Notes under the pieces: generated by a model
What the model was told of the DNA's origin: nothing
What the model saw: only the letters and a program-made list of their open reading frames with translations
Databases searched by the model: none
Source of the DNA: Lachnospiraceae bacterium
GTDB lineage: Bacteria > Bacillota > Clostridia > Lachnospirales > Lachnospiraceae
Assembly (NCBI GenBank): GCA_900751785.1
Contig: CAADSM010000060.1
Coordinates: forward strand, 1-21,363
Direction: 5' to 3'
DNA: 21,363 bases
Position numbers and translations under genes: made by a program
In this document: positions 1 to 8,737 of the stretch, piece after piece
How positions within the stretch are numbered: the first letter of the stretch is position 1
Layout of the letters: each line of letters begins with the position of its first letter

Positions 1-839
1 ACATTATTTTGAACCTCCTCAATTATATTGTTGGGCGTGGATGCCCCTGCTGTAATACCTACTGTTTCCACTGACCCTAATTGATTCAAATCCAAATCGC
101 CAAGTGTCTGTATATAGTACGTATTGTTACATGCCTTTCGGCAAATTTCAAATAACTTTTGGGTATTGGAACTATGTTTGTCACCAATCACTATCATAGC
201 ATCCACCGTTTCTGCAATACTTTCGGCCTCTGTCTGACGCTCTTTCGTAGCATTGCAGATTGTATTTAAAACACTTACATAATAACTCTTTTCAGAGATA
301 ATTTCAACTAAATCTTTAAATTTATTGTAATTAAATGTCGTTTGAGAGACTACGCATATTTTTTCATTTTCATCTGGGGAAAATTTTTCCGCGTCATCCG
401 AGTTTTGTATCACGCAGACTCTTTCCCCCGCCCATCCGCGGATCCCCTGCACTTCCGGATGCTCCGGATTCCCGATGATCACGATATATTTCCCCTGGGC
501 GCTCTGCTCGCTGACGATATTGTGGATCTTTTTGACAAAGGGACAGGTCGCGTCAACGATCCCGATCCCCCTGGCATTCAGCTTGTCATAGATCCTTTTT
601 TCCACGCCGTGGGAACGGATGATGACGATGCCTTCCTCAAGCGCGTCCAGCTCTTCCTCCGACCGGAGCACGGTCACGCCCTTCTGCCCCATATCCTTCA
701 CCACTTCTTCGTTGTGAATGATCGGACCGTAGGTATAGATATTTTTGCCTCCACATTTTTCCACCTGCTCATACACTGTATCGACCGCCCGCTTCACGCC
801 GAAGCAGAACCCTGCCGTTTTTGCCTTGATCACTTTCAT
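1..839 (-). CDS. ispH: 4-hydroxy-3-methylbut-2-enyl diphosphate reductase (IspH), 3' end cut by the window edge
   Basis: Last step of the MEP isoprenoid pathway: a cytosolic 4Fe-4S enzyme reducing HMBPP to IPP and DMAPP. Reading from ATG at 839, 279 codons are visible with no stop before the edge. The three cluster cysteines sit in FCFGVKRAV (Cys12), DATCPFV (about Cys96) and NTICNATKERQ. Also present are YGPIIHNEEVV, IRSHGV, GNPEHPEVQGIRGW, SQTTF, SSNTQKL and TAGASTP. The start follows an AGGAGG site 17 nt after cmk, so the two are probably co-transcribed. In many Clostridia IspH is fused to an S1 (RpsA) domain; the visible part ends just where such a fusion would begin, so this cannot be decided here. 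Codon use switches within the gene: GC-rich for the N-terminal half, AT-rich below about position 360. Confidence 0.95.
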   Translation of the reverse strand, partial: MKVIKAKTAGFCFGVKRAVDTVYEQVEKCGGKNIYTYGPIIHNEEVVKDMGQKGVTVLRSEEELDALEEGIVIIRSHGVEKRIYDKLNARGIGIVDATCPFVKKIHNIVSEQSAQGKYIVIIGNPEHPEVQGIRGWAGERVCVIQNSDDAEKFSPDENEKICVVSQTTFNYNKFKDLVEIISEKSYYVSVLNTICNATKERQTEAESIAETVDAMIVIGDKHSSNTQKLFEICRKACNNTYYIQTLGDLDLNQLGSVETVGITAGASTPNNIIEEVQNN

Positions 840-856
840 CGCAAAACTGCCTCCTG

Positions 857-1516
857 TTATCTGCAGTGACTGCAGATCTCGTCAACGACCTGCTGTATCG
901 TCATATCGGAACTGTCCACGAGCACCGCGTCATCCGCTTTCTTCAGCGGCGCGATCTCCCTTGTCATATCACGTTCATCACGTTCCTTGATATCGCGGGA
1001 GATCTCCTCCAGGCTGCAGTCCTCCCCTTTCTCCCGCAGTTCATCATATCTGCGGCGCGCCCGCGTCTCCACGCTCGCTGTCAGGTAGATCTTGACGTCC
1101 GCATCCGGAAGGATGTTCGTCCCGATATCTCTTCCGTCCATGATCACATCCTTCTCTCTTGCAAGGGAACGCTGAAGTTCAAGAAGCTTCTCTCTCACCT
1201 CCGGGATCGCAGATGTCTTCGACGCCATATTTCCCGTTTCCTCCGTGCGGAGCATAGAAGTCACATTCTCTCCGTTCAGGTAGATCTGCTGGACTCCGTC
1301 CTCATAGCCTATGGTCACCTCCGCGTCCCGGCATGCCTCCGCCACTGCATCCCTGTCCTCCGGATCGATCCCCCTGTTCAGGAAATGGATCGCAAGTCCC
1401 CTGTACATTGCTCCTGTATCTACATAGATATAGCCTTTCTCCTTCGCCACCAGCTTGGCTATGGTGCTCTTCCCGGCCCCTGCCGGTCCGTCGATCGCAA
1501 CATTATATCCCATCAT
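857..1516 (-). CDS. cmk: Cytidylate kinase
   Basis: Phosphorylates CMP and dCMP with ATP, feeding CTP/dCTP pools; cytosolic. The 219-residue product has the usual length. It shows the Walker A loop GPAGAGKST near residues 10-18, the DTGAMYRG motif that follows it in Cmk, MDGRDIGTNILPDA (the GRDIG family signature) and the lid-region arginines RARRRYDEL. Two ATGs lie in tandem after a GGAGG site; spacing fits either, so the start is uncertain by one residue. It lies 23 nt after the flavoprotein gene and 17 nt before ispH, the common Clostridia order cmk-ispH. Confidence 0.96.
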   Translation of the reverse strand: MMGYNVAIDGPAGAGKSTIAKLVAKEKGYIYVDTGAMYRGLAIHFLNRGIDPEDRDAVAEACRDAEVTIGYEDGVQQIYLNGENVTSMLRTEETGNMASKTSAIPEVREKLLELQRSLAREKDVIMDGRDIGTNILPDADVKIYLTASVETRARRRYDELREKGEDCSLEEISRDIKERDERDMTREIAPLKKADDAVLVDSSDMTIQQVVDEICSHCR

Positions 1517-1539
1517 TCTTCCTCCATGAATCTATTCCT

Positions 1540-2772
1540 CTATGCTCCCGCATTCATCCCGGCCAGATATCCCGTGGACCAGGCGATCTGCAGATTATAG
1601 CCTCCGGTCACCGCGTCCAGATCCAGGACCTCACCGGCAAAATAAAGCCCTCTGACCAGCTTCGACTCCATTGTCCCCGGATCGATCTCCTTGACAGACA
1701 CGCCTCCCTTTGTAATGATCGCCTCGTTATAGCCGCGCAGATTCGTCAGCGTCATCGTAAAGTCTTTGATGAGGCGCACGAAATTAAGACGTTCTTCCTT
1801 CGTGATCTCATTGACCTTTTTCTCTTCCGGAATACCGGAGAGTTCTACCATCACCGGCTTCAGCTTCGCCGGGAACAGGCGGTCCACCGCATTCTTAAAC
1901 TGCCGGTTGTGGTTTGCCTCAAACTCCCTCAGCACCCGCTTGTCGAGCTGCTCTTCTGTGAGTGCCGGCTTCAGGTCGATATGGAGCTTAAGCTCCCTGT
2001 CCTTCAGCCTTCGGCCGACAATGCTGCTGGCGCTCAGGATGACAGGTCCCGTCACTCCGTAATGGGTGAACAGCATTTCTCCAAACTCTTCATACAGCTT
2101 CTTTCCGCCATCTGTCACACGGATCTCAATATTGCGGAGGGACAGCCCCATGAGCTCCTTCGCATACCATTCCTTCACCTCCATCGGGACAAGCGAGGGG
2201 GACAGCTCTGTCACGCTGTGCCCGCACTCCCGCGCGAAACGGTAGCCGTCTCCGGTGGAGCCTGTAGACGGATATGAGATCCCTCCTGTAGCAGCGATCA
2301 CCGCATCTCCCATGATCTTCTCCCCGTCTGCGGTCTCAACTCCCGCCGCATATCCGTCCCTGCACAGGATATGCTTGACCTCTGTCTCGAGAGAGACCTC
2401 CACGCCAAGCCTCTTCATCTCACGGCTCAGGGCTCCGATCACATCAGAGGAATGATCTGAGGCGGGGAAAACCCGTCCTCCCCGCTCGACCTTTGTCTTC
2501 ACCCCGAGTTCTTCAAAAAACTCCACAGTCTGTTCATTCGTGAAGCTGTAAAACCCGCTGTACAAAAACTTCGGGTTGCTCACAACTGCGGGAAACAATT
2601 CCTCCACATCCGCAGCATTCGTGATATTGCAGCGTCCTTTTCCTGTGATGAACAGCTTCTTCCCGAGCTTTTCATTTTTCTCGAGCAGATGCACCTTCCG
2701 TCCGCTCCGCGCGGCCATGACAGCCGCCATCATTCCCGCCGCGCCTCCGCCGATCACGATCACTCTGCTCAT
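1540..2772 (-). CDS. HI0933/BaiN-family FAD-dependent oxidoreductase
   Basis: A 410-residue flavoprotein of the HI0933/YhiN family, often annotated as aminoacetone-oxidase-like or BaiN. The N-terminal dinucleotide fold is VIGGGAAGMMAA, followed by the family signature KKLFITGKGRCNITN near residue 40. ATGGISYPSTGSTGDGY lies mid-protein, and the C-terminal FAD signature is GLYFAGEVLDLDAVTGGYN. BaiN of Clostridium scindens was proposed to reduce bile-acid intermediates, but close relatives occur in many bacteria with no bile-acid pathway and the window holds no bai genes. The substrate is therefore unknown and no symbol is given. Its ATG overlaps the stop of the upstream regulator by 4 nt (ATGA), implying translational coupling. 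Confidence 0.9.
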   Translation of the reverse strand: MSRVIVIGGGAAGMMAAVMAARSGRKVHLLEKNEKLGKKLFITGKGRCNITNAADVEELFPAVVSNPKFLYSGFYSFTNEQTVEFFEELGVKTKVERGGRVFPASDHSSDVIGALSREMKRLGVEVSLETEVKHILCRDGYAAGVETADGEKIMGDAVIAATGGISYPSTGSTGDGYRFARECGHSVTELSPSLVPMEVKEWYAKELMGLSLRNIEIRVTDGGKKLYEEFGEMLFTHYGVTGPVILSASSIVGRRLKDRELKLHIDLKPALTEEQLDKRVLREFEANHNRQFKNAVDRLFPAKLKPVMVELSGIPEEKKVNEITKEERLNFVRLIKDFTMTLTNLRGYNEAIITKGGVSVKEIDPGTMESKLVRGLYFAGEVLDLDAVTGGYNLQIAWSTGYLAGMNAGA

Positions 2773-3722
2773 TCGTCCTCTCCGCCTTCCTCTTTTTCTC
2801 CGCCTTCCTGCCCGCCGACAGACACGGCGCCGCTCACCGGATTCAGCTCGTCTCCGCTGTACACCTGATATTCTCCCCAGATTTCTTCCAGCATCTCCAG
2901 CGTGCTGACCACTTCCTTCTGCTTCTTCATGCAGAGCGCCACGATCAGGGCATTCACCACACTGAGCGGGGCCACAAGAGAGTCCACGATAGACGCCATG
3001 TCGCTGCGCGCGATCAGATTGCAGGATGAATACAGATTCATTGGAGAGTGGACGCTGTCAGTGAGCGTGATCACCTTCGCCTTCCGGTTGCTGGCAAACT
3101 CCAGGGCTTTCAGTGTCCTCATAGAGTACCGCGGGAAGCTGATCCCGATGATCACATCCTCTTCTCCGATGCGGATGAGCTGTTCAAAGATCTCGCTGGA
3201 GCTGTTCGTATTGACCGCGGTGACATCCTCACAGACCAGATTCAGGTAAAAGGTCAGGAAGGATGCCAGCGGAGCGCAGCTCCGGATGCCGATCACATAG
3301 ATCTTCCTCGCATTCAGGATCGTATCGATGGCAAGATCAAACGCCTTATGGTCGATCGCCGCAAGCGTGAGCTTGATCTTCTCGATATCCGACTGCAGGA
3401 CAGTCTCCAGGATCTCGCTCTGGCTGATCCGGCCGTAGGTCACTTCCATCCTCTGGATTGAATTGAGCTTATTCCTCACCAGCTCCTCCAGCGCCTTCTG
3501 GAATCCCGGATATCCTTTATATCCAAGCTGGGTCGCGAAACGGACCACCGTCGACTCACTGACGCCGACGATCTCTCCGAGACGGGCAGCCGTGAGAAAA
3601 ACCGCCTTGTCGTAATTTCTGCAGACGTAATCGGCAAGCCGTTTCTGCCCCTTGCTCATCCTTTCATACTTTGCTTCTATTCTTGCGATCAATTCATTCG
3701 TACTGTTTTCTGTTGCTTCCAT
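2769..3722 (-). CDS. MurR/RpiR family transcriptional regulator
   Basis: A 317-residue sugar-phosphate-sensing regulator. The N-terminal HTH_6 domain (about residues 15-80) includes the recognition region GVSESTVVRFATQLGYKGY. A SIS sugar-isomerase domain spans about 120-265, with YVIGIRSCAPLASF and IIGISFPRYSMRT as its phosphosugar-site segments. The protein ends in an acidic, glycine-rich tail of about 20 residues (GGQEGGEKEEGGEDE) that is not typical of the family. No sugar gene lies next to it: it is followed, with 4-nt overlap, by a flavoprotein gene and then cmk and ispH, so its target cannot be inferred from context. Start is ATG with an AAGGA-type site. Confidence 0.9.
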   Translation of the reverse strand: MEATENSTNELIARIEAKYERMSKGQKRLADYVCRNYDKAVFLTAARLGEIVGVSESTVVRFATQLGYKGYPGFQKALEELVRNKLNSIQRMEVTYGRISQSEILETVLQSDIEKIKLTLAAIDHKAFDLAIDTILNARKIYVIGIRSCAPLASFLTFYLNLVCEDVTAVNTNSSSEIFEQLIRIGEEDVIIGISFPRYSMRTLKALEFASNRKAKVITLTDSVHSPMNLYSSCNLIARSDMASIVDSLVAPLSVVNALIVALCMKKQKEVVSTLEMLEEIWGEYQVYSGDELNPVSGAVSVGGQEGGEKEEGGEDE

Positions 3723-3750
3723 TGTTCACTCTGTTCCTTACTTTTTTGAT

Positions 3751-3773
3751 GCCCCGCTGCAGGCAGCGGGGGC
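3751..3773 (-). other. GC-rich hairpin between pepP-like gene and rpiR-type gene
   Basis: GCCCCGCTGC pairs with its complement across a 2-3 nt loop, with one bulged G. The hairpin begins about 7 nt after the aminopeptidase stop codon. On the minus strand it is followed by ATCAAAAAAG rather than a T-run, so it does not look like a standard intrinsic terminator. It may pause or attenuate read-through into the regulator gene, or protect the 3' end of the upstream mRNA. Confidence 0.45.
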
Positions 3774-3780
3774 TTTGACC

Positions 3781-5568
3781 TTAAATCGGCCTTGTATACT
3801 CTTTAAGCCAGTCCCTCTCGTCCTCTTCCAGATAAGGACTGATCCTTTCATAGACGCTTCGGTGATAGTCATTGAGCAGCGTCCTCTCGTCACCGGACAT
3901 CCGCTCCGGCAGGATCGCATCCAGGTCAAGAGGAGCACATGTAAGTATCTCAAAATGCATAAACTGCCCGTACTCGTTCCCCGCATCCTCCTGCACGAGG
4001 AGCTCGTTCTCCAGCCGGATCCCGTGGGACCCCTCGATGTAGATCCCGGGCTCGTCGGTTATGACCATATTCCTTTCCAGGCGCTGCGCAGGCGTCTTTC
4101 CCTCACGCCACCGGAAATTGATCGGAGCTTCATGGATATTCATGAGATAACCTACGCCGTGTCCTGTGCCGTGATTAAAATTCAGCCGCTCTTTCCAGAA
4201 GACCTCTCTGGCAATGCAGTCCAGATTTGCTCCCGTGCAGCCGTGCAGGAACACCGTATACGCAAGGCGCAGCATCGCTCTTGCCACAAGCGTGAAATGC
4301 TCCTTCTCCTCCTGTCTCACTTCACCTAAGACGAAGGTTCTCGTAATATCCGTAGATCCTTCCCAATAGTGCCCGCCGGTATCCATAAGAAGGAGCTTTC
4401 CCTCTTCCAGTCCGGCATCCGACTCTTCCGATGCGCTGTAGTGGACGATCGCGCCGTGCTCTCCGAATGCACTGATCGGTTCAAAGCTGGCGCCCAGATA
4501 TCCTTCCTGCTGCGCGCGGAACTCTTCCAGTTTAGCAGATACAGAGCGTTCTGTCATGGGGATTTTTCCGAAATTTTTCTTCAGCCAGTACATAAACCTG
4601 GTCTGGGCGATCCCGTCTTTCAGATGGGCATTTCTCAGGTTCTCCGCCTCTGTATCATTTTTCACGGACTTCATGAGGATCTGCGGATTCTGTGCCTCTA
4701 TGATCCTGGCGTCACCCGGGATATTTTTGCAGAGCGCGTAGCTCGTTCTCTCCGGGTCCAGCAGGAGCGCATCCTCTTTTCCGAAGCTTTGCACTGCCTC
4801 ATAGATCCCGTCATAGGGAAACAGACGGACGCCGTTCTTCTCAAATTCCGCCAGGATCTCAGCAGAAAACTTCTCCTCATCCGCATACAGCTCCACGCGG
4901 TCCTTATGCACGAGGGCATATGCCAGCACAAGCGGGCAGTACGCCACGTCGTTTCCTCTTATGTTCAGCATCCACGCGATATCGTCCAGGCTGGACAGGA
5001 TCTGAACGTCCGCGTGCAGATCAGCCATCTTCACCCGGATGCGCGCAAGCTTGGACGCAGTTTTCTCGCCGCTGTAACATAGATCCAGGAGATATGCCTT
5101 TTCCCGCGGCAGAGGCGGCCTTTCCCGCCATACTCTCCCGGCAAGATCCAGGCGGTATTGGATGTCTCCGCCTTTTCCCCGGACGATCTCCTCAAAGCGC
5201 ATTCCCTCGTCGAGCCCTGCTGTCCTGCCGTCAAATCCGAGCGTTCCTCCCTGTGGAAGCTCTTTTTCAAGAAATTCTTCGATCGTATCCGTCCCGGGCT
5301 CTCCCATCCTGTACAGACTGACGCCGGTGCCCGCCAGCTCCTGTTCTGCCTGGATGAAATACCTCCCGTCCGTCCACAGGCCGGCTTTCTCCTTCGTGAA
5401 CACTGCCGTGCCCGCCGAGCCGGTGAATCCGGTCAGGAACTGCCGCGCCTTGAAGTATTCTCCCACATATTCGCTGTGGTGATAATCCGCTGTCGGGACG
5501 ATATAGATGTCGATCCCCTCCACGGACATTTCGCGGCGCAGTTCTTCTATCCTCTCAGAAACCTTCAC
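3781..5568 (-). CDS. Xaa-Pro aminopeptidase (M24B, aminopeptidase P)
   Basis: Removes the N-terminal residue when proline is second; a cytosolic two-metal peptidase. The start chosen is GTG at 5568, nine bases after GGGAGG, giving 595 residues. The sequence then begins KVSERIEELRREM, as in relatives. An in-frame ATG at 5715 would place the upstream operon's terminator inside the gene and is rejected. The layout is two creatinase-like N-terminal domains and a C-terminal pita-bread domain. The metal ligands are all present: Asp396 (DTGG), Asp407 (STDITRTF), His470 (HGTGHGVG), Glu506 (TDEPGIY) and Glu520 (RLENELL). Their spacing matches eukaryotic-type aminopeptidase P1, which is also about 600 residues long. 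Confidence 0.95.
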   Translation of the reverse strand: MKVSERIEELRREMSVEGIDIYIVPTADYHHSEYVGEYFKARQFLTGFTGSAGTAVFTKEKAGLWTDGRYFIQAEQELAGTGVSLYRMGEPGTDTIEEFLEKELPQGGTLGFDGRTAGLDEGMRFEEIVRGKGGDIQYRLDLAGRVWRERPPLPREKAYLLDLCYSGEKTASKLARIRVKMADLHADVQILSSLDDIAWMLNIRGNDVAYCPLVLAYALVHKDRVELYADEEKFSAEILAEFEKNGVRLFPYDGIYEAVQSFGKEDALLLDPERTSYALCKNIPGDARIIEAQNPQILMKSVKNDTEAENLRNAHLKDGIAQTRFMYWLKKNFGKIPMTERSVSAKLEEFRAQQEGYLGASFEPISAFGEHGAIVHYSASEESDAGLEEGKLLLMDTGGHYWEGSTDITRTFVLGEVRQEEKEHFTLVARAMLRLAYTVFLHGCTGANLDCIAREVFWKERLNFNHGTGHGVGYLMNIHEAPINFRWREGKTPAQRLERNMVITDEPGIYIEGSHGIRLENELLVQEDAGNEYGQFMHFEILTCAPLDLDAILPERMSGDERTLLNDYHRSVYERISPYLEEDERDWLKEYTRPI

Positions 5569-5602
5569 AATAAAAGTCCTCCCGTCAGTAAAATCAAATG
5601 TA

Positions 5603-5633
5603 ACATTTCTTATGATACCACTAAAGTATTTCC
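5603..5633 (-). promoter_or_regulatory. Possible promoter for the aminopeptidase gene
   Basis: On the minus strand TTGTGC and TATCAT are separated by 17 nt, upstream of the GTG start and after the terminator of the preceding operon. The -10 matches at five of six positions, the -35 at only three. The short region is AT-rich compared with its neighbours. Its placement between a terminator and a start codon is the main support. Confidence 0.4.
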
Positions 5634-5647
5634 AGCACAAACAAATT

Positions 5648-5685
5648 TCATCAAAAATACAGAGCCCTCTTTCCTGAGAGCTCTG
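5648..5685 (-). terminator. Intrinsic terminator of the decarboxylase operon
   Basis: On the minus strand CAGAGCTCTC pairs with GAGGGCTCTG (one mismatch) around a short loop, followed by TATTTTTG. It lies about 37 nt after the oadA-like stop codon. The stem with its T-run is a clear rho-independent terminator and separates this operon from the aminopeptidase gene. Confidence 0.8.
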
Positions 5686-5722
5686 CACCGCGTTCTGCTT
5701 TATCTGCCATGCCAAAGCCGGA

Positions 5723-7138
5723 TCAGACCGGATATGCTCCGTTCTCCGTGTCCGCCATGGTCACGTCCACTTTCGTCTGCTGCGCTTCTCTATACTTGAA
5801 GAAGTCTACCGCCACCTGCGGGAACAGGGCGTAGGTGAGCACATCCTCATCCTGCTGGATCCACCTCTCACACTCCTTGCGCAGAGTATCCAGCTCGTTC
5901 GGGATCAGGTCTGCCGGGCGGCATGTGATGATCTCCGCATCCTCCCCGAGGATCTTCTTCTGGAGCTCCTTGTTGACCGGCTTGACCGTGGCGCCATATT
6001 TTCCTGCGAGGATATCCTTTGTCTCCTTTGTTGCGACCTTATAGCGCTCGCCCATCAGGACGTTGAGCACAGCCTGTGTCCCAACGATCTGGGAAGACGG
6101 AGTCACAAGCGGCGGCTCTCCGAGATCCTTGCGGACGCGCGGGACTTCCTCGAGCACATCGTAAAATTTATCCTCAGCGCCCTGATCCTTTAACTGGGAG
6201 GTCAGGTTGGACAGCATGCCTCCCGGCACCTGGTACAGGAGCGTCTTGATATTGACCCCGAGGTTTTTCGGATTCAGCAGCCCGCTCTGGAGCGCATCAT
6301 CCTTGATCGGGCGGAAATAATCCGCAATTTCTGCCAGGAGATTCTGATCCAGCCCCGTATCATACGGAGTCCCCTTAAATGTCTCGACCATCACCTCTGT
6401 CGCCGGCTGGGATGTGCCGAGGGCAAACGGCGAGACTGCCGTGTCAATGATGTCCGCTCCTGCCTCCACAGCCTTCATATACGTCATGGAGGCCACGCCG
6501 GATGTATAATGAGTATGCATCTCGATCGGAATGTCGACGGCTTCCTTCAGCGCTGTCACAAGCTCTGTCGCCTGATACGGGCAGAGAAGCCCTGCCATAT
6601 CCTTCACACAGATCGAGTCTGCGCCCATATCCTCGATGCGTTTTGCCAGATCCACCCAGTAGTCCAGTGTATATGCATCGCCCAGCGTATAGGACATGGC
6701 CACCTGTGCGTGCGCCTTCTCCTTATTCGCCGCCGTGACCGCTGTCTGAAGATTCCTGATATCATTCAGGCAGTCGAAGATACGGATGATATCGATTCCG
6801 TTCGCCGCCGACTTCTGGACGAAATATTCGACCACGTCGTCCGCATAGGGACGGTATCCGAGGATATTCTGCCCGCGGAAGAGCATCTGCAGCTTTGTGT
6901 TCTTGAACCCGTCGCGGAATTTTCTCAGTCTTTCCCACGGATCCTCCTTCAGGAAACGGAGGGAGGCGTCAAATGTCGCTCCGCCCCAGCACTCGACCGC
7001 ATGGTAGCCGACCTTGTCCATCTTGTCAACGATCGGGAGCATCTGCTCTGTTGTCATCCTGGTGGCGATCAGGGACTGATGTGCGTCACGCAGGATCGTC
7101 TCTGTTATTTTAACCGGTTTCTTTGCTATATCTGCCAT
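5723..7138 (-). CDS. oadA: OadA/5S-type carboxyltransferase subunit (oxaloacetate decarboxylase alpha)
   Basis: Transfers the carboxyl group between oxaloacetate/pyruvate and biotin on a separate carrier. The ATG at 7138 is chosen because GGAGGA precedes it by 7 nt; an ATG 15 nt upstream has no ribosome site. The 471-residue protein is a TIM-barrel (HMGL-like) domain followed by the conserved carboxylase domain. Metal-site motifs are ETILRDAHQS near the start and EMHTHYTSG mid-protein; the carboxyl-accepting lysine region is ICVKDMAGLL. It lacks the C-terminal biotinyl domain of the Klebsiella alpha subunit, like the 5S subunit of propionibacterial transcarboxylase. Last gene of the operon. 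Confidence 0.92.
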   Translation of the reverse strand: MADIAKKPVKITETILRDAHQSLIATRMTTEQMLPIVDKMDKVGYHAVECWGGATFDASLRFLKEDPWERLRKFRDGFKNTKLQMLFRGQNILGYRPYADDVVEYFVQKSAANGIDIIRIFDCLNDIRNLQTAVTAANKEKAHAQVAMSYTLGDAYTLDYWVDLAKRIEDMGADSICVKDMAGLLCPYQATELVTALKEAVDIPIEMHTHYTSGVASMTYMKAVEAGADIIDTAVSPFALGTSQPATEVMVETFKGTPYDTGLDQNLLAEIADYFRPIKDDALQSGLLNPKNLGVNIKTLLYQVPGGMLSNLTSQLKDQGAEDKFYDVLEEVPRVRKDLGEPPLVTPSSQIVGTQAVLNVLMGERYKVATKETKDILAGKYGATVKPVNKELQKKILGEDAEIITCRPADLIPNELDTLRKECERWIQQDEDVLTYALFPQVAVDFFKYREAQQTKVDVTMADTENGAYPV

Positions 7139-7156
7139 TGATTTGTCCTCCATTTT

Positions 7157-8308
7157 CTACTTAACGCCAAAGATCGCCATAAATGTTCCGGCTGCGACCG
7201 CCGTTCCGATCACGCCTGCAACGTTCGGTCCCATTGCGTGCATCAGAAGGAAGTTGGTCGGATCAGCCTCTGCTCCGACTTTCTGCGATACACGCGCCGC
7301 CATCGGGACAGCGGACACACCCGCGGAACCGATCAGCGGATTTACCTTTCCGCCTGTCGCCCAGCACATGAGCTTTCCAAAGAGAACTCCTGCAGCAGTT
7401 CCAAATGCGAATGCGATCAGACCAAGGAAAACGATCTTAAGCGTATCCCAGTTCAGGAAAGCCTCCGCACTGGTCGTCGCGCCTACAGATGTACCGAGCA
7501 GGATGACTACGATATACATGAGCACATTCGCGGCGGTATCTGACAGCTGTCTCACAACGCCTGACTCTTTGAAGAGATTGCCGAGCATCAGCATTCCTAC
7601 GAGAGGCGCAGTCGTCGGAAGGATCATGCACACCACGATCGTGATGATGATCGGGAACAGGATCCTCTCCAGCTTGGAAACCGGACGGAGCTGCTCCATC
7701 TTGATCTTGCGCTCCTTCTCGGTTGTGAGCAGCTTCATGATCGGCGGCTGGATGATCGGCACAAGCGCCATGTAAGAATACGCCGCCACCGCGATCGGTC
7801 CGAGGAGCGCCGTCTGTTCCAGCTTCCCGGCGAGGAAGATAGAGGTCGGTCCGTCAGCTCCGCCGATGATCGAGATTGCCGCGGCCGCCCTGTCGGAGAA
7901 TCCCATCGCCATAGCCCCCAGATATGCGGCAAAGATACCGAACTGTGCAGCCGCACCGAGAAGGAAGCTCTTCGGATTCGCGATGAGCGGTCCGAAATCG
8001 GTCATTGCGCCGACCCCGAGGAAGATCAGAGACGGCAGGATCGACCATTCGTCAAGCAAATAAAAGTAGTAAAGAAGTCCGCCCGTCCCGTTCGACGCTT
8101 CTTCGGGGCTGATCATAATGTCCGGATAGATATTGACAAGCAGCATGCCGAAGGCGATGGGGACAAGCAGAAGCGGCTCAAAGCCGTGCCTGATTGCCAG
8201 ATAGAGAAAGATGCAGGCAACGCCGATCATGATCAGGTTTCCCCACGTCAGATTCATGAAAGCCGTCTGCTCCACAAGATTCCCCAGTGTATTTGAAATA
8301 TATTCCAT
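7157..8308 (-). CDS. Na+-translocating decarboxylase beta subunit (OadB/GcdB/MmdB family)
   Basis: Integral membrane subunit that decarboxylates carboxybiotin and exports Na+. The 383-residue protein is largely hydrophobic with about nine or more membrane spans. It has the family segment [18 protein letters not shown] near residue 42 and the essential aspartate in [10 protein letters not shown] (Asp152), which corresponds to the Na+-site Asp203 of the Klebsiella enzyme. The C-terminal segment [17 protein letters not shown] is also typical. Start ATG follows GGGAGG by 7 nt. It sits between the carrier and the oadA-like gene. The family serves several substrates, so this subunit alone does not identify the acid used. 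Confidence 0.94.
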   Translation of the reverse strand: MEYISNTLGNLVEQTAFMNLTWGNLIMIGVACIFLYLAIRHGFEPLLLVPIAFGMLLVNIYPDIMISPEEASNGTGGLLYYFYLLDEWSILPSLIFLGVGAMTDFGPLIANPKSFLLGAAAQFGIFAAYLGAMAMGFSDRAAAAISIIGGADGPTSIFLAGKLEQTALLGPIAVAAYSYMALVPIIQPPIMKLLTTEKERKIKMEQLRPVSKLERILFPIIITIVVCMILPTTAPLVGMLMLGNLFKESGVVRQLSDTAANVLMYIVVILLGTSVGATTSAEAFLNWDTLKIVFLGLIAFAFGTAAGVLFGKLMCWATGGKVNPLIGSAGVSAVPMAARVSQKVGAEADPTNFLLMHAMGPNVAGVIGTAVAAGTFMAIFGVK

Positions 8309-8330
8309 TTTTCAACCCTCCCGGATATAA

Positions 8331-8720
8331 CTAGTTCAACGTTGCAAGTACTGCTCCTGCCTCCACTGCATCGCCCACCTGCACGTCAATGCTGGCGATG
8401 GTGCCCGCCTCCGGTGCAACGACCGGGATCTCCATCTTCATGGCCTCGATAATGCCCACGGCATCTCCCGGCTGGACGCTCTGTCCGACAGACGTCGGGA
8501 TCTGATATACCTTTCCAGCGGCGCCTGCCTTCACCTGGATCTTTCCCACACCCGCCTTCGGCGCAGCCGGAGCGGCCGGTGCTGCCGGAGCAGATGCAGG
8601 CGCTGCCTTCGGTGCCGCAGCCGGCGCCGGTACATATGCGGCCGGTGCTGAGCCTGCGCTCTTCTCTTCCACTGTCACATCATATACTTTTCCGTTTACT
8701 GTAATCGTATAGCTTTTCAT
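8331..8720 (-). CDS. Biotin carboxyl carrier protein of the decarboxylase
   Basis: Carries the carboxyl group on biotin between the soluble carboxyltransferases and the membrane pump. The start chosen is ATG at 8720 (MKSYTITVNG), nine bases after AGGAGG, giving 129 residues; upstream starts would overlap this site. Order: a short beta-rich N-terminus, an Ala/Pro-rich flexible linker (about 22-56), then a biotinyl domain. The biotinylation motif is EAMKMEIPV with Lys95. The linker is typical of swinging-arm carriers in gamma/biotin subunits. It lies 17 nt after the OadG-like gene and 22 nt before the beta subunit gene. Confidence 0.94.
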   Translation of the reverse strand: MKSYTITVNGKVYDVTVEEKSAGSAPAAYVPAPAAAPKAAPASAPAAPAAPAAPKAGVGKIQVKAGAAGKVYQIPTSVGQSVQPGDAVGIIEAMKMEIPVVAPEAGTIASIDVQVGDAVEAGAVLATLN

Positions 8721-8737
8721 ATTTTCCATCCTCCTGG

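Noticed and set aside
1333..2277. Plus-strand open frame of about 310 codons opposite cmk and the flavoprotein gene
   Set aside because: Shadow of two real genes; spans their junction and has no coding signature.
1540..2772. Calling the flavoprotein a bile-acid enzyme (BaiN)
   Set aside because: The family is widespread in bacteria without bile-acid metabolism and no bai operon genes are in the window.
5569..5715. N-terminal extension of the aminopeptidase to an upstream ATG
   Set aside because: It would translate through the terminator of the previous operon and a probable promoter, and relatives begin near the GTG at 5568, which has a good ribosome site.
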